The position numbers and the translations under genes are program-made. Positions 43,346-53,300 of a stretch of 64,000 bases of DNA are shown here, in pieces. Position 1 is the stretch's first letter. Each line of letters begins with the position of its first letter. The DNA lies in contig NZ_JAFEWF010000001.1 in assembly GCF_017355835.1 (NCBI RefSeq), positions 1,302,001 to 1,366,000 on the forward strand, in the 5' to 3' direction. The notes under the pieces are model-generated. The model was not told the DNA's origin and ran no database searches. It was given only the letters and a program-made list of their open reading frames with translations. Origin of the DNA: Desertivirga brevis (GTDB lineage Bacteria > Bacteroidota > Bacteroidia > Sphingobacteriales > Sphingobacteriaceae).

Positions 43346-44704
43346 TTGAAGAAAATCTACTCTTTATATAAAGATCATTACCGGTCAAATCTTAATCTGG
43401 CTATCCCGGTTGTTATCTCTCAACTAGGACATACACTTGTGCATTTAGCAGATAGCGTAATAGTTGGACAGTTTGCAGGCACTATCCCTCTTGCTGCTGT
43501 TTCTCTGGTTAACAGTATCTTTACTGTAGTGATGGTGATCGGAATAGGGATATCTTACGGATTAACGCCATTAATCGCCCAGGAAAATGGAAGAAAAAAT
43601 TTCCGGGAATGCGGGAAACTTCTGTCTAACAGCTTATTAATTAACACAATTACAAGTTTATTACTTTTTGCGATTATTTATTTTGGTCTTCTATTAAGTA
43701 TCGATCACCTGCACCAGGCGCCTGCGGTTGTAAAAGAGGCGAAACCCTACCTGGGCCTTCTTGGCGCATCTATTATTCCCCTGATGATCTTTAATACCTT
43801 CAAGCAATTTGCAGAAGGTCTGGGGTTCACCAAGCAGTCGATGATCATATCAATTGTGGGGAACGTGTTGAATATCTGCCTGGGAATTATTTTCGTGAAG
43901 GGTATGTTCGGCATTGAACCTATGGGTGTAAGGGGGGTAGGACTCAGCACATTGATCGACAGGGTTTTGATGTCCCTGGCCATGGGATTCTTTATATTAA
44001 AATCAAAATACTTTAAAGAATATTTAAAAAGCTTCAATATTAAACGAATAAGCCAAAAACGAGCCGGTAAGATCCTTAAAATAGGAGGACCGGTAGCGAT
44101 GCAATATGCCTTTGAGGTAAGTGCTTTTAGTGGCGCTGCCATTTTAATGGGAACTATCGGAGTAGTGGAACAAGCGGCCCACCAAATTGCTATCAATCTC
44201 GCTGCCATGTCATACATGATGGCGAGTGGATTCTCTGCTGCAGCAACCATTAAAACAGGAACAAATCTTGGAAAAAGAGATTTCTCGAATATGCGCTTAT
44301 CTGCAAATTCCAGTTATCACATCGTCATGTTATTTATGCTAATTACGGCTTTCTTTTTTTCCATTTTCAGATTTTACCTTCCCTGGATTTACACAACCGA
44401 CACTGCCGTTATTTCTGTTGCTGCACAATTACTGCTACTGGCGGCATTTTTCCAGCTATTTGATGGAGCACAGGTTGTAGGACTTGGAATCTTGCGGGGA
44501 CTAGGAGATGTTAATGTACCTACGCTCATTACCTTCCTGGCTTACTGGGTGGTTGGTTTACCTGTAGCTTTCTTCCTTGGCCTTCATACGAAATTTGGAG
44601 CGAACGGGATTTGGTTCGGCCTGACACTTGGACTGCTTGTATCTGCAGCTCTACTTTATATTCGTTATAAGAGGGTTATGAAACGTGTAACTGAAGAAAT
44701 CTAA
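43346..44704 (+). CDS. MATE family efflux transporter
   Basis: 452-residue transporter with 12 predicted membrane helices in two homologous bundles, which exports cationic drugs or metabolites using Na+ or H+. The start codon is TTG (43346-43348); the N-terminus KKIYSLYKDHYRSNLNLAIPVV and first helix are complete from there, and no ATG fits. Family features include LADSVIVGQFAG in helix 2 and NAP-like MATE repeats. A promoter of TAnnTTTG type sits just upstream. Confidence 0.9.
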   Translation: MKKIYSLYKDHYRSNLNLAIPVVISQLGHTLVHLADSVIVGQFAGTIPLAAVSLVNSIFTVVMVIGIGISYGLTPLIAQENGRKNFRECGKLLSNSLLINTITSLLLFAIIYFGLLLSIDHLHQAPAVVKEAKPYLGLLGASIIPLMIFNTFKQFAEGLGFTKQSMIISIVGNVLNICLGIIFVKGMFGIEPMGVRGVGLSTLIDRVLMSLAMGFFILKSKYFKEYLKSFNIKRISQKRAGKILKIGGPVAMQYAFEVSAFSGAAILMGTIGVVEQAAHQIAINLAAMSYMMASGFSAAATIKTGTNLGKRDFSNMRLSANSSYHIVMLFMLITAFFFSIFRFYLPWIYTTDTAVISVAAQLLLLAAFFQLFDGAQVVGLGILRGLGDVNVPTLITFLAYWVVGLPVAFFLGLHTKFGANGIWFGLTLGLLVSAALLYIRYKRVMKRVTEEI

Positions 44705-44710
44705 AAAGAA

Positions 44711-44744
44711 AAAGCAGGCAACCGAAAAAGGAATTACCTGCTTT
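44711..44744. terminator. terminator between MATE and oxidoreductase genes
   Basis: AAAGCAGG / CCTGCTTT arms with an 18-nt loop; serves two converging genes. Confidence 0.7.
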
Positions 44745-44751
44745 ATTGATA

Positions 44752-46242
44752 TTACTCGACCTTTTTAAGCGGATTTATTGCGGGGCCTTCCAGCACTTCG
44801 CCCTCCTTCGAAAAGCGGCTTCCATGACATGGACAATCCCAGGACTGTTCAGCTGTATTCCAGTGAACAATACATCCCATATGAGGACAAACAGCTGAAA
44901 CAATGTGAAGTTTTCCCTCTCCATCACGATGGACAGCATGTTTTGAACCATCGATATCCATAATCTTACCTTCGTAGGTTCTTACCTCTGAAAACTTCTC
45001 GACATCATTTGCCAGCCAGTCTTTCACTAATTCGTAAGCTACGTTAATATTTTCTTTGGCAAAATTGGGTGCCGACGCTATTGGTGTTAATCTTGAAGCC
45101 GAATAGGTTTTGCTCCATGGATTGGTCCTGCCGTTGATCTCGTCCGAAATGATCATTGCAGCCAGGGTTCCGTAAGTAAGTCCGTCAGCTGCGAAACCGG
45201 TTGCTATAAAAGTTCTACGATCGCCGGTGCTTATTCCAATATAAGGAATAGTGTCGGCCGGCTTGTACTGCTGTGCCGACCAGCGGTAAACCACTTCACC
45301 AATGTTAAACCGTTTTCTTAGAAATTCTTCCAGCTTGTGAAAGCATTCAAGGTTTTCTTCTTTTTGTCCAACCTTATGCATTTCCCCCAAAACCATCACG
45401 ATCTTACCTTTCTCAGAATCGAAAGTACGCACAGAATAATGCTCAGTTTCCTGCATATCCCAATAGATACCCGAAGGAATTTCATCAGTTTTGAGAGTAG
45501 CAGCAACGGCATACTCGCGATACGGACCCAAGGTGGTATGAACCATATAAATACCTTTGGGGGTATGAGTAGCCATAATGACGTGGTCGGCAGTAACCCG
45601 GGAATGTTCAGTTTCGACATTACATATCTCGCCTTCTTCAACTTTCACTACCCGTGAATTTTCAAAAATGCGGCAAGTATCAGACTGAATCTTATTTGCA
45701 AGAGAAACTACATACTTCAAAGGGTTAAACTGAGCCTGATTAAGAACGCTGAAGCCGTCCTTTACCTCTGCCGTATAAGGAACATTGCTAACTACAGGTA
45801 ATCCTGCCCTGATTGCAGCATCCCTTTCCTGTTCCACAAACTTCTGGCTTTTACCTTCCACGGTAAATAAAGACCATGGCGCCCTTTTAAAATCGCAATC
45901 GATATTATGTTCTGTAATTATTTGTTCGATAAGATCAACGGCAGCTCCGCGCGATTCAATTACTTCCCGTAACTTTTGATCGTCGAATTTCTGTGCTATT
46001 TTATGCATGCCTTCGCCCCCGATAGTGGCGTATAGATTACCGGTAGAATAGCCTGTTGAGCCCTCTCCTATCTTTCTTGCTTCTAAAACCGCCACTTTTT
46101 TCCCGGCCCTGGAAAGCAGGTAGGCCGCAGTGATCCCGGTGATCCCACCGCCGACAATAGCTACATCAACATGAAATTCTTTGGTTAAAGCAGGAAATGA
46201 AGCAAGTTCCACTTCCTCGTGCCATACTGAAAGGTTTCCCAT
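44752..46242 (-). CDS. FAD-dependent oxidoreductase with C-terminal Rieske domain
   Basis: 496 residues. The N-terminal DAO/D-amino-acid-oxidase-type FAD domain has VAIVGGGITGITAAYLLSRAG with the GxGxxG dinucleotide motif (about residue 27). The Rieske [2Fe-2S] domain at the C-terminus has CPHMGC and CPCHGSRF, giving Cys-His pairs for the cluster. This fusion is common in bacteria and of uncertain substrate. It is convergent with the MATE gene. Confidence 0.88.
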   Translation of the reverse strand: MGNLSVWHEEVELASFPALTKEFHVDVAIVGGGITGITAAYLLSRAGKKVAVLEARKIGEGSTGYSTGNLYATIGGEGMHKIAQKFDDQKLREVIESRGAAVDLIEQIITEHNIDCDFKRAPWSLFTVEGKSQKFVEQERDAAIRAGLPVVSNVPYTAEVKDGFSVLNQAQFNPLKYVVSLANKIQSDTCRIFENSRVVKVEEGEICNVETEHSRVTADHVIMATHTPKGIYMVHTTLGPYREYAVAATLKTDEIPSGIYWDMQETEHYSVRTFDSEKGKIVMVLGEMHKVGQKEENLECFHKLEEFLRKRFNIGEVVYRWSAQQYKPADTIPYIGISTGDRRTFIATGFAADGLTYGTLAAMIISDEINGRTNPWSKTYSASRLTPIASAPNFAKENINVAYELVKDWLANDVEKFSEVRTYEGKIMDIDGSKHAVHRDGEGKLHIVSAVCPHMGCIVHWNTAEQSWDCPCHGSRFSKEGEVLEGPAINPLKKVE

Positions 46243-46322
46243 ACGTTATTCAAAGGTTATTTGTCTTAGAATAATGGAAAAGCAGGTTAAAAGTTTTTTC
46301 TTTTTAGCAGGAATAGCTGAGC

Positions 46323-47297
46323 TTATTTCATATTTACGGCAGCATTATAAGTAGCATCAACAACAGCAGCCATCTTATTAAAATCAAGTGTTTCAATCGT
46401 GTCCGAAGGTTTATGATAGTTCGGATTCCTTAAAAAGGAGGTATCGTTTATCATCACTGCAGGAAAATTAAATTGCCAGTAATTACGATGATCTGAAAGA
46501 CCCGCAAGGCCTACTGCCGATGGAAAGTTGATCAGTTGAACGTCGATATTTGCCTTGCCTTTCATCAAACCAAACACTTTACGTGAATAATCGCTCTGCT
46601 TCTCCAATCCAACAACAATGATGAAATTACCCGTATTTGGATATAGCTTTTTAAGTTCGTCGGATGGGAATCCCTGAGAGTTGGGTTCATCAGAGAAATA
46701 ACCTATCATTTCAAAACATAGCATCCCAATAACAGGGATATTGTTTTGTTTCAGATACTTTGCATGAATGAAACTCCCCATTTGCTGAGTAGCAAAATAT
46801 GGAGGCTCCTCAAGATTATAAGCAACGAAATCAATGCGATAGTCGAGCTCAACCTTAGAATTTGCCATCAGCCTAGCAATTTCGAGTAAGCCGGCAACGG
46901 CACTCGCATTATCATCAGCGCCGGGTTGTTCACCGCAAACATCATAATGCGCTCCAATAATCAGGCGCTCCTTCTTTTCTAAATTATAGGAAGCAATAAC
47001 GTTCTTATATTCCTTTCCCTCAGCGGTCCATTTTTGCTCTTCCGTTACCAAACCAGCCTTCTCGAATTCATCTTTAATATAAGATGCCGCTTTCGCAAGT
47101 GACTCCAAATTATCAGAATTACGCGGAGGATTCAATTCGGTAAGAAAACGAACATCTGTTTTCAAGCGGTCACTGTTTGCCTTCATAGATATACTTTGAT
47201 CTGGGTTTGTCTGTTTATGCTCACTCGTCCCCCTTTGCTGGCATCCCTGCAAAAAGCAAAAGAGTAATAATAGGTTTAGAATGGACTGCATAAGCAA
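46323..47297 (-). CDS. M28 family metallopeptidase lipoprotein
   Basis: 324 residues. A lipoprotein signal with LQGC (Cys about 19) anchors it to the membrane. The M28 zinc-peptidase domain has the ligand motifs GAHYDVCGEQPGADDNAS, then EEPP, then a Glu/Asp near FEMIG and the distal His in SDHRNYW. It is likely an aminopeptidase. The ATG at 47297 could be replaced by the second Met (residue 3). Divergent from the MFS gene. Confidence 0.88.
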   Translation of the reverse strand: MLMQSILNLLLLFCFLQGCQQRGTSEHKQTNPDQSISMKANSDRLKTDVRFLTELNPPRNSDNLESLAKAASYIKDEFEKAGLVTEEQKWTAEGKEYKNVIASYNLEKKERLIIGAHYDVCGEQPGADDNASAVAGLLEIARLMANSKVELDYRIDFVAYNLEEPPYFATQQMGSFIHAKYLKQNNIPVIGMLCFEMIGYFSDEPNSQGFPSDELKKLYPNTGNFIIVVGLEKQSDYSRKVFGLMKGKANIDVQLINFPSAVGLAGLSDHRNYWQFNFPAVMINDTSFLRNPNYHKPSDTIETLDFNKMAAVVDATYNAAVNMK

Positions 47298-47478
47298 ATG
47301 TTTTTAAAAATATAAGGTACTATCAGCAGTGCTACTCACCGCGAAAATAAAAGCTAATTTAGGAAGAGATCAGTGACAAAAATGTTTACTGAAGAAATTG
47401 TTTTCTACGGAAAAATCAAGTGGTCGCGCAAATTGGTATGGCTGTTGTGCCTTGAGGCTTAAAAACTATGAAAATAAC

Positions 47479-48837
47479 ATGAACAGCTCGGAAGCCAGCT
47501 TAAATCTTAATAGTAACTTAAAAAAGGAACAGGAGTACCTTCTAGCGGAAAGTAACGGGAAAAGCGCCGGAGAAAATTCTGTCTGGAGCAAACGCCTTAG
47601 TACGTTTCCGGCTTTGCAAAGTAAAAACTATAGGATATATTTTTTCGGACAACTGGTTTCTGTGATAGGCACCTGGCTTCAAATTGTAGCTCAGGGCTGG
47701 CTGGTCCTTCAGCTTACCAACTCACCTTTTCTAATTGGTCTGGTCGCCGCTTTAGCAACCACTCCTTCCTTGCTTTTCTCCTTGTTCGGAGGTGTGATCG
47801 TTGATAGGTTCTACAAAAAAAGGATTCTATTTATCACACAAAGTCTTGCCATGATACTTGCACTTTCATTAGGTATTTTAACAAACCTGAACCTCGTTAA
47901 CGTACCTGTTATCTGTACATTCGCATTTCTTATGGGAACGGTAACCGCAATAGATGCACCTGCACGACAAGCTTTTGTATCGGAGTTAGTGACCAGAGAA
48001 CAACTAGCCTCAGCCATTGCTTTAAATTCTGGAATATTTAATGCAGGCCGTGTTATTGGACCCGGAATAGCGGGCTTGCTGATTGCGGTAGCTGGATCGG
48101 GCGGAGCTTTTATTGCCAATGGTGTAAGCTATATTGCAGTAATTGTTGCCTTATTCTTTCTTTCCATTCAAGAAAAACCTCCTGTAAGCAATCTTCATCC
48201 TATTCAGGCTATTAAAGAGGGGATACAATATTCTTTCTCTCATCCGATCATCAAAGTACTGCTGATGTTTACAGCGGTTATCTCTGTATTTGGCTGGTCG
48301 TATACTACCATCATGCCTGTAATCGCCCGGAACGTTTTTCATGTTGAAGCGAAAGGACTTGGGTATCTTTACTCTGCTACCGGATTAGGTTCTTTACTAG
48401 CCACCTATTTGGTTGGCGCACATTCGAAAAGAGTTTCATCAACATTGTTTATAATCGGTGGAAATGCTATTTTTTGCCTCAGCTTAATTGCATTTGCTAA
48501 CACCACTTATTTACCGACGGCGCTTTTTCTTCTGTTTTTTACGGGTTTAGGGCTTTTGTTGCAATCGTCTATGATGAACACTATAATTCAGGGGATGGTT
48601 AAAAACGAATTTCGCGGAAGGGTTATGAGCTTGTACATCCTTATGTTTATGGGATTAGCGCCCCTCGGCAATTTTGAAATAGGGTGGCTAACCGAACATT
48701 TTGGAATCAGGTGGGCAATAACTATTAATGCGTCTATCGTACTTATTTGTGGTATGATCCTTTTATGGTACCAGAAGAATATCAGAGAGGCTTACCGGAA
48801 CTACAAAACGTTGAAGGAAGCAGAGATCCTGGTATAA
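47479..48837 (+). CDS. MFS transporter (EntS/TMEM effector-like)
   Basis: 452 residues from MNSSEASLNLNSNLKK, the Met just before a polar N-terminal tail; the 47398 ATG would add 27 residues with no support. Twelve membrane helices. The conserved inter-helix motif GxxxDRFYKK (GGVIVDRFYKK) lies near residue 115, and the helix-1 segment YRIYFFGQLVSVIGTWLQIVAQGWLVLQL is typical of the MFS_3 type. Probably an exporter of drugs or siderophores; substrate unknown. Confidence 0.85.
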   Translation: MNSSEASLNLNSNLKKEQEYLLAESNGKSAGENSVWSKRLSTFPALQSKNYRIYFFGQLVSVIGTWLQIVAQGWLVLQLTNSPFLIGLVAALATTPSLLFSLFGGVIVDRFYKKRILFITQSLAMILALSLGILTNLNLVNVPVICTFAFLMGTVTAIDAPARQAFVSELVTREQLASAIALNSGIFNAGRVIGPGIAGLLIAVAGSGGAFIANGVSYIAVIVALFFLSIQEKPPVSNLHPIQAIKEGIQYSFSHPIIKVLLMFTAVISVFGWSYTTIMPVIARNVFHVEAKGLGYLYSATGLGSLLATYLVGAHSKRVSSTLFIIGGNAIFCLSLIAFANTTYLPTALFLLFFTGLGLLLQSSMMNTIIQGMVKNEFRGRVMSLYILMFMGLAPLGNFEIGWLTEHFGIRWAITINASIVLICGMILLWYQKNIREAYRNYKTLKEAEILV

Positions 48838-48879
48838 AGGATCTAAACCTTAATAAAAGATCCCTGTTAGATGTTTATT

Positions 48880-49023
48880 ATGAATAGTATTCAGTTTACC
48901 GATCCTGAAGAGGAGATCGTCGATCCCCAAAAGGAAAAAACAGATTTAGAGGCCTGGGAAGAACAAACCGAGAAGGAGATCTTCGATGATGATGACTTTA
49001 TCGGGGACCTGGAAGACGAGTGA
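48880..49023 (+). CDS. small acidic protein, 47 aa
   Basis: ATG at 48880 to TGA at 49021-49023; an ATG three codons upstream (48871) is an alternative. It encodes a strongly acidic protein ending IFDDDDFIGDLEDE. It lies 43 bp after the MFS gene and may be in its operon. The overlapping minus-strand frame at 48946-49287 competes with it; I favour this one for its coherent composition. Confidence 0.5.
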   Translation: MNSIQFTDPEEEIVDPQKEKTDLEAWEEQTEKEIFDDDDFIGDLEDE

Positions 49024-49287
49024 GCCTTGCTTATCACAATTAAAGCCCAATTTCTTAAAAAATGTTAAATTTCTTTCTTTTAGGCTATTTTCCTTAAGCC
49101 AGCTGTAGCATTTCATTTTCTCCTGCGTCATTGGATAAAACGATTGATTCATGACACAGAACACACCTATCCACTTTAATATCTCAAAAGGACTTCGGTC
49201 AATATCCCCCTTCTGCTTTTCAGGAGCGGTAAAATTGAACCTGGGGAATTTCACCGGAGATTTCACCCTCTCCACCGAGAACTCCAT
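48946..49287 (-). CDS. possible hypothetical protein, 113 aa (doubtful)
   Basis: A frame antisense to the tail of the 47-aa gene, 113 residues, no recognised domain, no signal. Its composition (many Phe, Lys) does not exclude chance. It is listed because the stretch 49024-49388 otherwise holds nothing. Confidence 0.25.
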   Translation of the reverse strand: MEFSVERVKSPVKFPRFNFTAPEKQKGDIDRSPFEILKWIGVFCVMNQSFYPMTQEKMKCYSWLKENSLKERNLTFFKKLGFNCDKQGSLVFQVPDKVIIIEDLLLGLFFPGL

Positions 49288-49388
49288 TTTGTCAACCTAA
49301 TTAGCATTTCATCATGCTGGTATACGGTATACCTTTGATTCATCAAGAAAGAAATAAATATTAAAAATCACTCTATAAACTACAGACA

Positions 49389-49823
49389 ATGAAAACTTTA
49401 AAAACTCTTACAGCTGCCCTATTGATCATCTTTACTTCAAGTGCATTTGCAAATGATAATGATGATACTAAGAAAAGTGAAAAGCTATTGATGGACTATA
49501 CAATTAAAAGATATATAAATGCCATCAGTCACGGAGAAGTAAAGGGTATCTCCGAAATATTTGACAACGACGTAAAAATGACAACCACCAGGAACAATAA
49601 GATCGAGAGCTATGGTAAATCAGATATTTTAGGATCTCTGAAATTCACCGAGAACGCCGAGCAAAACTGCAGCACTGATTATAAATTCCTTGAAATGAAT
49701 CCAACTCAGGCTGTTGTAAAGATAAGCATGAACTATGATGGCTTTAGTAAAGTGAATGTTGTAAGCCTGGCCAACACAGCTAAAGGGTGGCGTATCACTA
49801 ATATCTCAACTTCGATTTACTAA
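49389..49823 (+). CDS. secreted NTF2-like (lumazine-binding-type) protein
   Basis: 144 residues with a signal peptide (MKTLKTLTAALLIIFTSSAFA). The mature part (about 120 aa) fits the SnoaL/NTF2-like, lumazine-binding-type fold: an N-terminal helix YTIKRYINAISHGEVKGISEIF followed by a beta-rich half. Periplasmic; ligand unknown. Followed by a hairpin. Confidence 0.75.
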   Translation: MKTLKTLTAALLIIFTSSAFANDNDDTKKSEKLLMDYTIKRYINAISHGEVKGISEIFDNDVKMTTTRNNKIESYGKSDILGSLKFTENAEQNCSTDYKFLEMNPTQAVVKISMNYDGFSKVNVVSLANTAKGWRITNISTSIY

Positions 49824-49853
49824 TAACACACTATAAACTGGTTCTATATAAAC

Positions 49854-49884
49854 AAAGCCGTCCAATGAATATTGAGACGGCTTT
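49854..49884. terminator. bidirectional terminator
   Basis: AAAGCCGTC / GACGGCTTT with CTTGTTTT on the plus side; lies between the converging 49389 and LOG genes. Confidence 0.75.
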
Positions 49885-49904
49885 CTTGTTTTAATAAGCT
49901 TTTT

Positions 49905-50609
49905 CTAAAAGTTCGGTTTCAATACGTACTTATTATAGAAGGTAAAGATCTGCTCTGCAGCTTCCTCGGCAGTATCCACCAAGGAATACAAGTTTAAATC
50001 TTCCGGGCTGATATTCTTCGCATCCAGCATGTGATTCTCAACCCAGTCCAGTAATCCTCTCCAATAATCTGATCCAACAAGTACAATAGGGAATCTTGCA
50101 ATTTTCCCTGTCTGGATCAGCGTAATTGCTTCAAACATTTCGTCCATGGTTCCAAAGCCTCCGGGTAAGACAATAAACCCTTGTGAGTACTTCATGAACA
50201 TTACTTTACGAACGAAAAAGTAATCGAACTCGAGCATTTTATCTCTGTCAATATACTTATTATGAAACTGCTCAAATGGAAGTTCAATATTTAGCCCTAC
50301 AGATTTTCCACCATTTTCATAGGCCCCTTTATTGGCAGCTTCCATAATTCCTGGCCCACCTCCTGAAATCACTCCATAACCCCTATCGGTTAATAAGCGG
50401 GCTATGTCTTCAGCGATCTTGTAATATTTATTATCCTGAGTTGTACGTGCCGAACCAAAGATTGACACACAAGGACCAATCTTTGACAGCTTTTCAAAGC
50501 CTTCCACAAATTCGGCCATGATCTTGAATATCTGCCAGGAATCCGTTACTTTGATTTCCTGCCAGTCCTGATTTTCGAACGCGCTTCTTATTTTGTCGTC
50601 ACCTGTCAT
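49905..50609 (-). CDS. LOG family protein (TIGR00730-type)
   Basis: 234 residues. Lysine-decarboxylase-like Rossmann fold of the LOG family, which hydrolyses nucleoside 5'-monophosphates at the N-glycosidic bond. The motif VLPGGFGTMDEMFEAITLIQ (PGGxGTxxE) and GGGPGIMEAANKGA are intact. The start MTGDDKIRSAF is supported by length. It is 8 bp downstream of the symporter gene and probably co-transcribed. Confidence 0.9.
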   Translation of the reverse strand: MTGDDKIRSAFENQDWQEIKVTDSWQIFKIMAEFVEGFEKLSKIGPCVSIFGSARTTQDNKYYKIAEDIARLLTDRGYGVISGGGPGIMEAANKGAYENGGKSVGLNIELPFEQFHNKYIDRDKMLEFDYFFVRKVMFMKYSQGFIVLPGGFGTMDEMFEAITLIQTGKIARFPIVLVGSDYWRGLLDWVENHMLDAKNISPEDLNLYSLVDTAEEAAEQIFTFYNKYVLKPNF

Positions 50610-50617
50610 AATTTCAA

Positions 50618-52099
50618 TTAAATATGATGTGTTAAATTGGTACCGGGCTTACTTGTAAACAACAACAAAAGAAAAGTTATCAAGCCATTGTAAATGATCA
50701 ATTCAAACCCAATCACATAGCCCAACCACGCAGCAGAATTTGAATCTAATAAGAAACAAAGAGCTGGTGAAAGTATACAGATAAAAGGAACTAATTTATC
50801 TGCAACATCCCTTTTCGTTATCATTCCAAAGGTAAAAAGTCCCAACAGTGGGCCGTATGTATACCCTGCCGCTTTAAATATAGCATTTACTACAGAATCG
50901 TCATTAATGACCTTAAATACGAGGATCACCAGAAGCATTAAAAACGAAAATGCAATATGAACTATATGCCTTGTACGAACAAGTTTTGGAGAATTTTGAT
51001 TTGTCTCTTTGTTAAAATTAAGGAAGTCTACACAAAAAGAGGTAGTTAACGCAGTAAGTGCAGAATCGGTGGTGGCAAATGTTGCTGCTGTTAAACCTAA
51101 CATGAAAATTATGGCAGGAATAATATTCAGATGGTTAAGGGCAATTTCAGGGAAGAGATGATCTGGTGTTGCAAAGGAGGCCGTGTCAATATTATTCTTT
51201 GCCGCAAACATATACAAAAGTGCACCCACACTAAGGAAAAACAGGTTGATCACTACAAAGATCGAGGTAAAGGTTAACATGTTCTTTTGTGCCTCGCCAA
51301 TGTTCTTACAGCTTAAATTTTTCTGCATCAGATCTTGGTCCAGGCCGGTCATGGCAACAGTAACAAAAATTCCCCCCAGGAATTGCTTCAAAAAATGACT
51401 TTTACTCCCCAGGAAATCCTCCCAGAAAAAGATCTTCGAATAACTGCTGTTTTTAACAGCTTCGAAAGTTTCACCGATTGTTAAATTAAGACTTTTTGAA
51501 ATGAAATAAATGCTAAGGACCACCGAAGACAGCAGGAAAACGGTTTGTAGTGTATCTGTTATAATGATAGTTTTCAAACCGCCCCTATAGGTATATAACC
51601 AGATCAAAAGCAAACATATGATAATAGTTACCGCAAAAGGAATACCCCAGGCATCGAAAATGAATTTCTGTAAAACGATAGCTACCAAGTAAAGGCGGAA
51701 AGCCGATCCGATAGTCCGGGAGATAAGAAAGATCATCGCCCCCGACTTATAACTCCAAAAGCCAAGCCTCTTTTCGAGATAAGTATAAATGGACACTAGA
51801 TGCATCCGGTAGTATAATGGAAGCAGCACCGTAGCGATCAATACGAAGCCTACTGCATTTCCCAGCACGAACTGAAAGTAACCGAAGCTGGTTTTTCCCA
51901 CTGCCCCAGGCACTGATATGAAGGTTACCCCAGATAAGGCGGTTCCGATCATTCCAAAGGCCACCAGGTACCACTTGGAATTTCTGTTAGCTATAAAGAA
52001 TGAGGAATTATCAGACGAGTTCCGGGAAGTGAAGTGTGCTACAACTATTAGGAGGAGAAAATATCCTATGATGAACGATAGAAGTACTATTGGCGACAT
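50618..52099 (-). CDS. sodium:solute symporter (SSS family)
   Basis: 493 residues with 13 predicted helices, fold of the SSS family (Na+-coupled uptake). Conserved segments are WYLVAFGMIGTALSGVTFISVPG (about residue 43) and the helix-9 region QDLMQKNLSCKN followed by TAATFATTDSALTAL. The substrate is unknown; LOG downstream does not indicate it. Confidence 0.87.
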   Translation of the reverse strand: MSPIVLLSFIIGYFLLLIVVAHFTSRNSSDNSSFFIANRNSKWYLVAFGMIGTALSGVTFISVPGAVGKTSFGYFQFVLGNAVGFVLIATVLLPLYYRMHLVSIYTYLEKRLGFWSYKSGAMIFLISRTIGSAFRLYLVAIVLQKFIFDAWGIPFAVTIIICLLLIWLYTYRGGLKTIIITDTLQTVFLLSSVVLSIYFISKSLNLTIGETFEAVKNSSYSKIFFWEDFLGSKSHFLKQFLGGIFVTVAMTGLDQDLMQKNLSCKNIGEAQKNMLTFTSIFVVINLFFLSVGALLYMFAAKNNIDTASFATPDHLFPEIALNHLNIIPAIIFMLGLTAATFATTDSALTALTTSFCVDFLNFNKETNQNSPKLVRTRHIVHIAFSFLMLLVILVFKVINDDSVVNAIFKAAGYTYGPLLGLFTFGMITKRDVADKLVPFICILSPALCFLLDSNSAAWLGYVIGFELIIYNGLITFLLLLFTSKPGTNLTHHI

Positions 52100-52227
52100 A
52101 CGTATTTGAAAACTCTAATATATACGTATTAAGGTGATTTATGTTGAAAGTAGCAAGGAAATAAGTTGGGGGAAAGTAAATCAGGCATCCTTTTTGAAAC
52201 GTCATAGAGCAACAAACATCTACAACT

Positions 52228-53229
52228 ATGACTACTGAGAAATTTAAAATACGCGATGTTCCTTCGCTTTTCAAGGAGACCTATAAGGAATGGATGGATG
52301 ATGAACCTTTTGATCTAAGTGCAATTGTCGCTTACTATTCAATCTTTTCACTACCTGCTCTTTTAATAATAATCATCACTATAGCTGGAAGTGTTTTTGG
52401 ACAAGAGGCAGTACAGAACCAACTTTCAGGGCAGATCGGTGGAGTGATAGGCCAGGACGCCGCCAAACAGATTCAGGAAATGATCGCCAATTCTTACCAA
52501 CAGGGAAATAACGGAATTGCACTAGCGATAGGGATTGCTACCTTGCTTTTTGGTGCCACAGGAGTATTTGTAGCCCTCCAAAAATCATTAAACAGAGTTT
52601 GGGAAGTGAAGGCCGATCCAAAGAAATCAGGTTTTAAAACCTTATTGAAAACAAGAGCTACTTCGTTCGGTGTTATACTTGCAATAGGGTTCCTGCTTTT
52701 AATTTCACTGGTATTAACTGCTGGATTGACCGCTGTTAGCGACTTTGTAGCCGCCCGAATGCCTGATATCATCCTTTATATTTTTTATGTGATTAATTTC
52801 CTTGTCACATTTGCTATTATCACCCTGCTATTTGCTCTTCTGTTTCGTTTCCTTCCCGATGTAAAAATTGAATGGAAAAGTGTTTGGGTTGGAGCAGCAA
52901 TTACAGCCCTGCTCTTTGTGCTTGGTAAATTTGCGCTCGCTCTATATTTTGAGATGGCTAAGCCTGCCTCGACGTATGGCGCAGCTGGTTCTGTAATCCT
53001 TGTACTACTTTGGGTTTCTTACTCATGCATTATCTTATTTTTCGGAGCTGAGTTTACCCAGGTTTACGCGAAACGTTATGGACACAGCATAGAGCCCAAC
53101 GACAATGCGATCCGGATCGAAGATGATTACGAAGTACTGAAGGAATATAACCGTCATAAACAGGAAAGGGAGCAGTCGGAAAGACGCGGATTTAACGGTC
53201 AGGGGAACCGTGGGTTGGCTACAGAGTAG
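52228..53229 (+). CDS. YihY/BrkB family membrane protein (second copy)
   Basis: 333 residues, six helices, paralogous to 29315-30310. It has FDLSAIVAYYSIFSLPALL and the ILLWVSYSCIILFFGAEFTQVY end block. A charged C-terminal tail of ~40 residues (RHKQEREQSERRGFNGQG) is not in the first copy. Role unsettled. Flanked by a terminator (53248-53279). Confidence 0.88.
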   Translation: MTTEKFKIRDVPSLFKETYKEWMDDEPFDLSAIVAYYSIFSLPALLIIIITIAGSVFGQEAVQNQLSGQIGGVIGQDAAKQIQEMIANSYQQGNNGIALAIGIATLLFGATGVFVALQKSLNRVWEVKADPKKSGFKTLLKTRATSFGVILAIGFLLLISLVLTAGLTAVSDFVAARMPDIILYIFYVINFLVTFAIITLLFALLFRFLPDVKIEWKSVWVGAAITALLFVLGKFALALYFEMAKPASTYGAAGSVILVLLWVSYSCIILFFGAEFTQVYAKRYGHSIEPNDNAIRIEDDYEVLKEYNRHKQEREQSERRGFNGQGNRGLATE

Positions 53230-53247
53230 TAAGCTGATCAGCTATAT

Positions 53248-53279
53248 AAAAACGGGGACCTCATGGAGCTCCCGTTTTT
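53248..53279. terminator. terminator between YihY and pirin genes
   Basis: AAAAACGGG / CCCGTTTTT with a 14-nt loop containing GACC..GAGCT; T-runs on both strands. Confidence 0.8.
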
Positions 53280-53300
53280 ATATTTAGCATTTTCAACTGA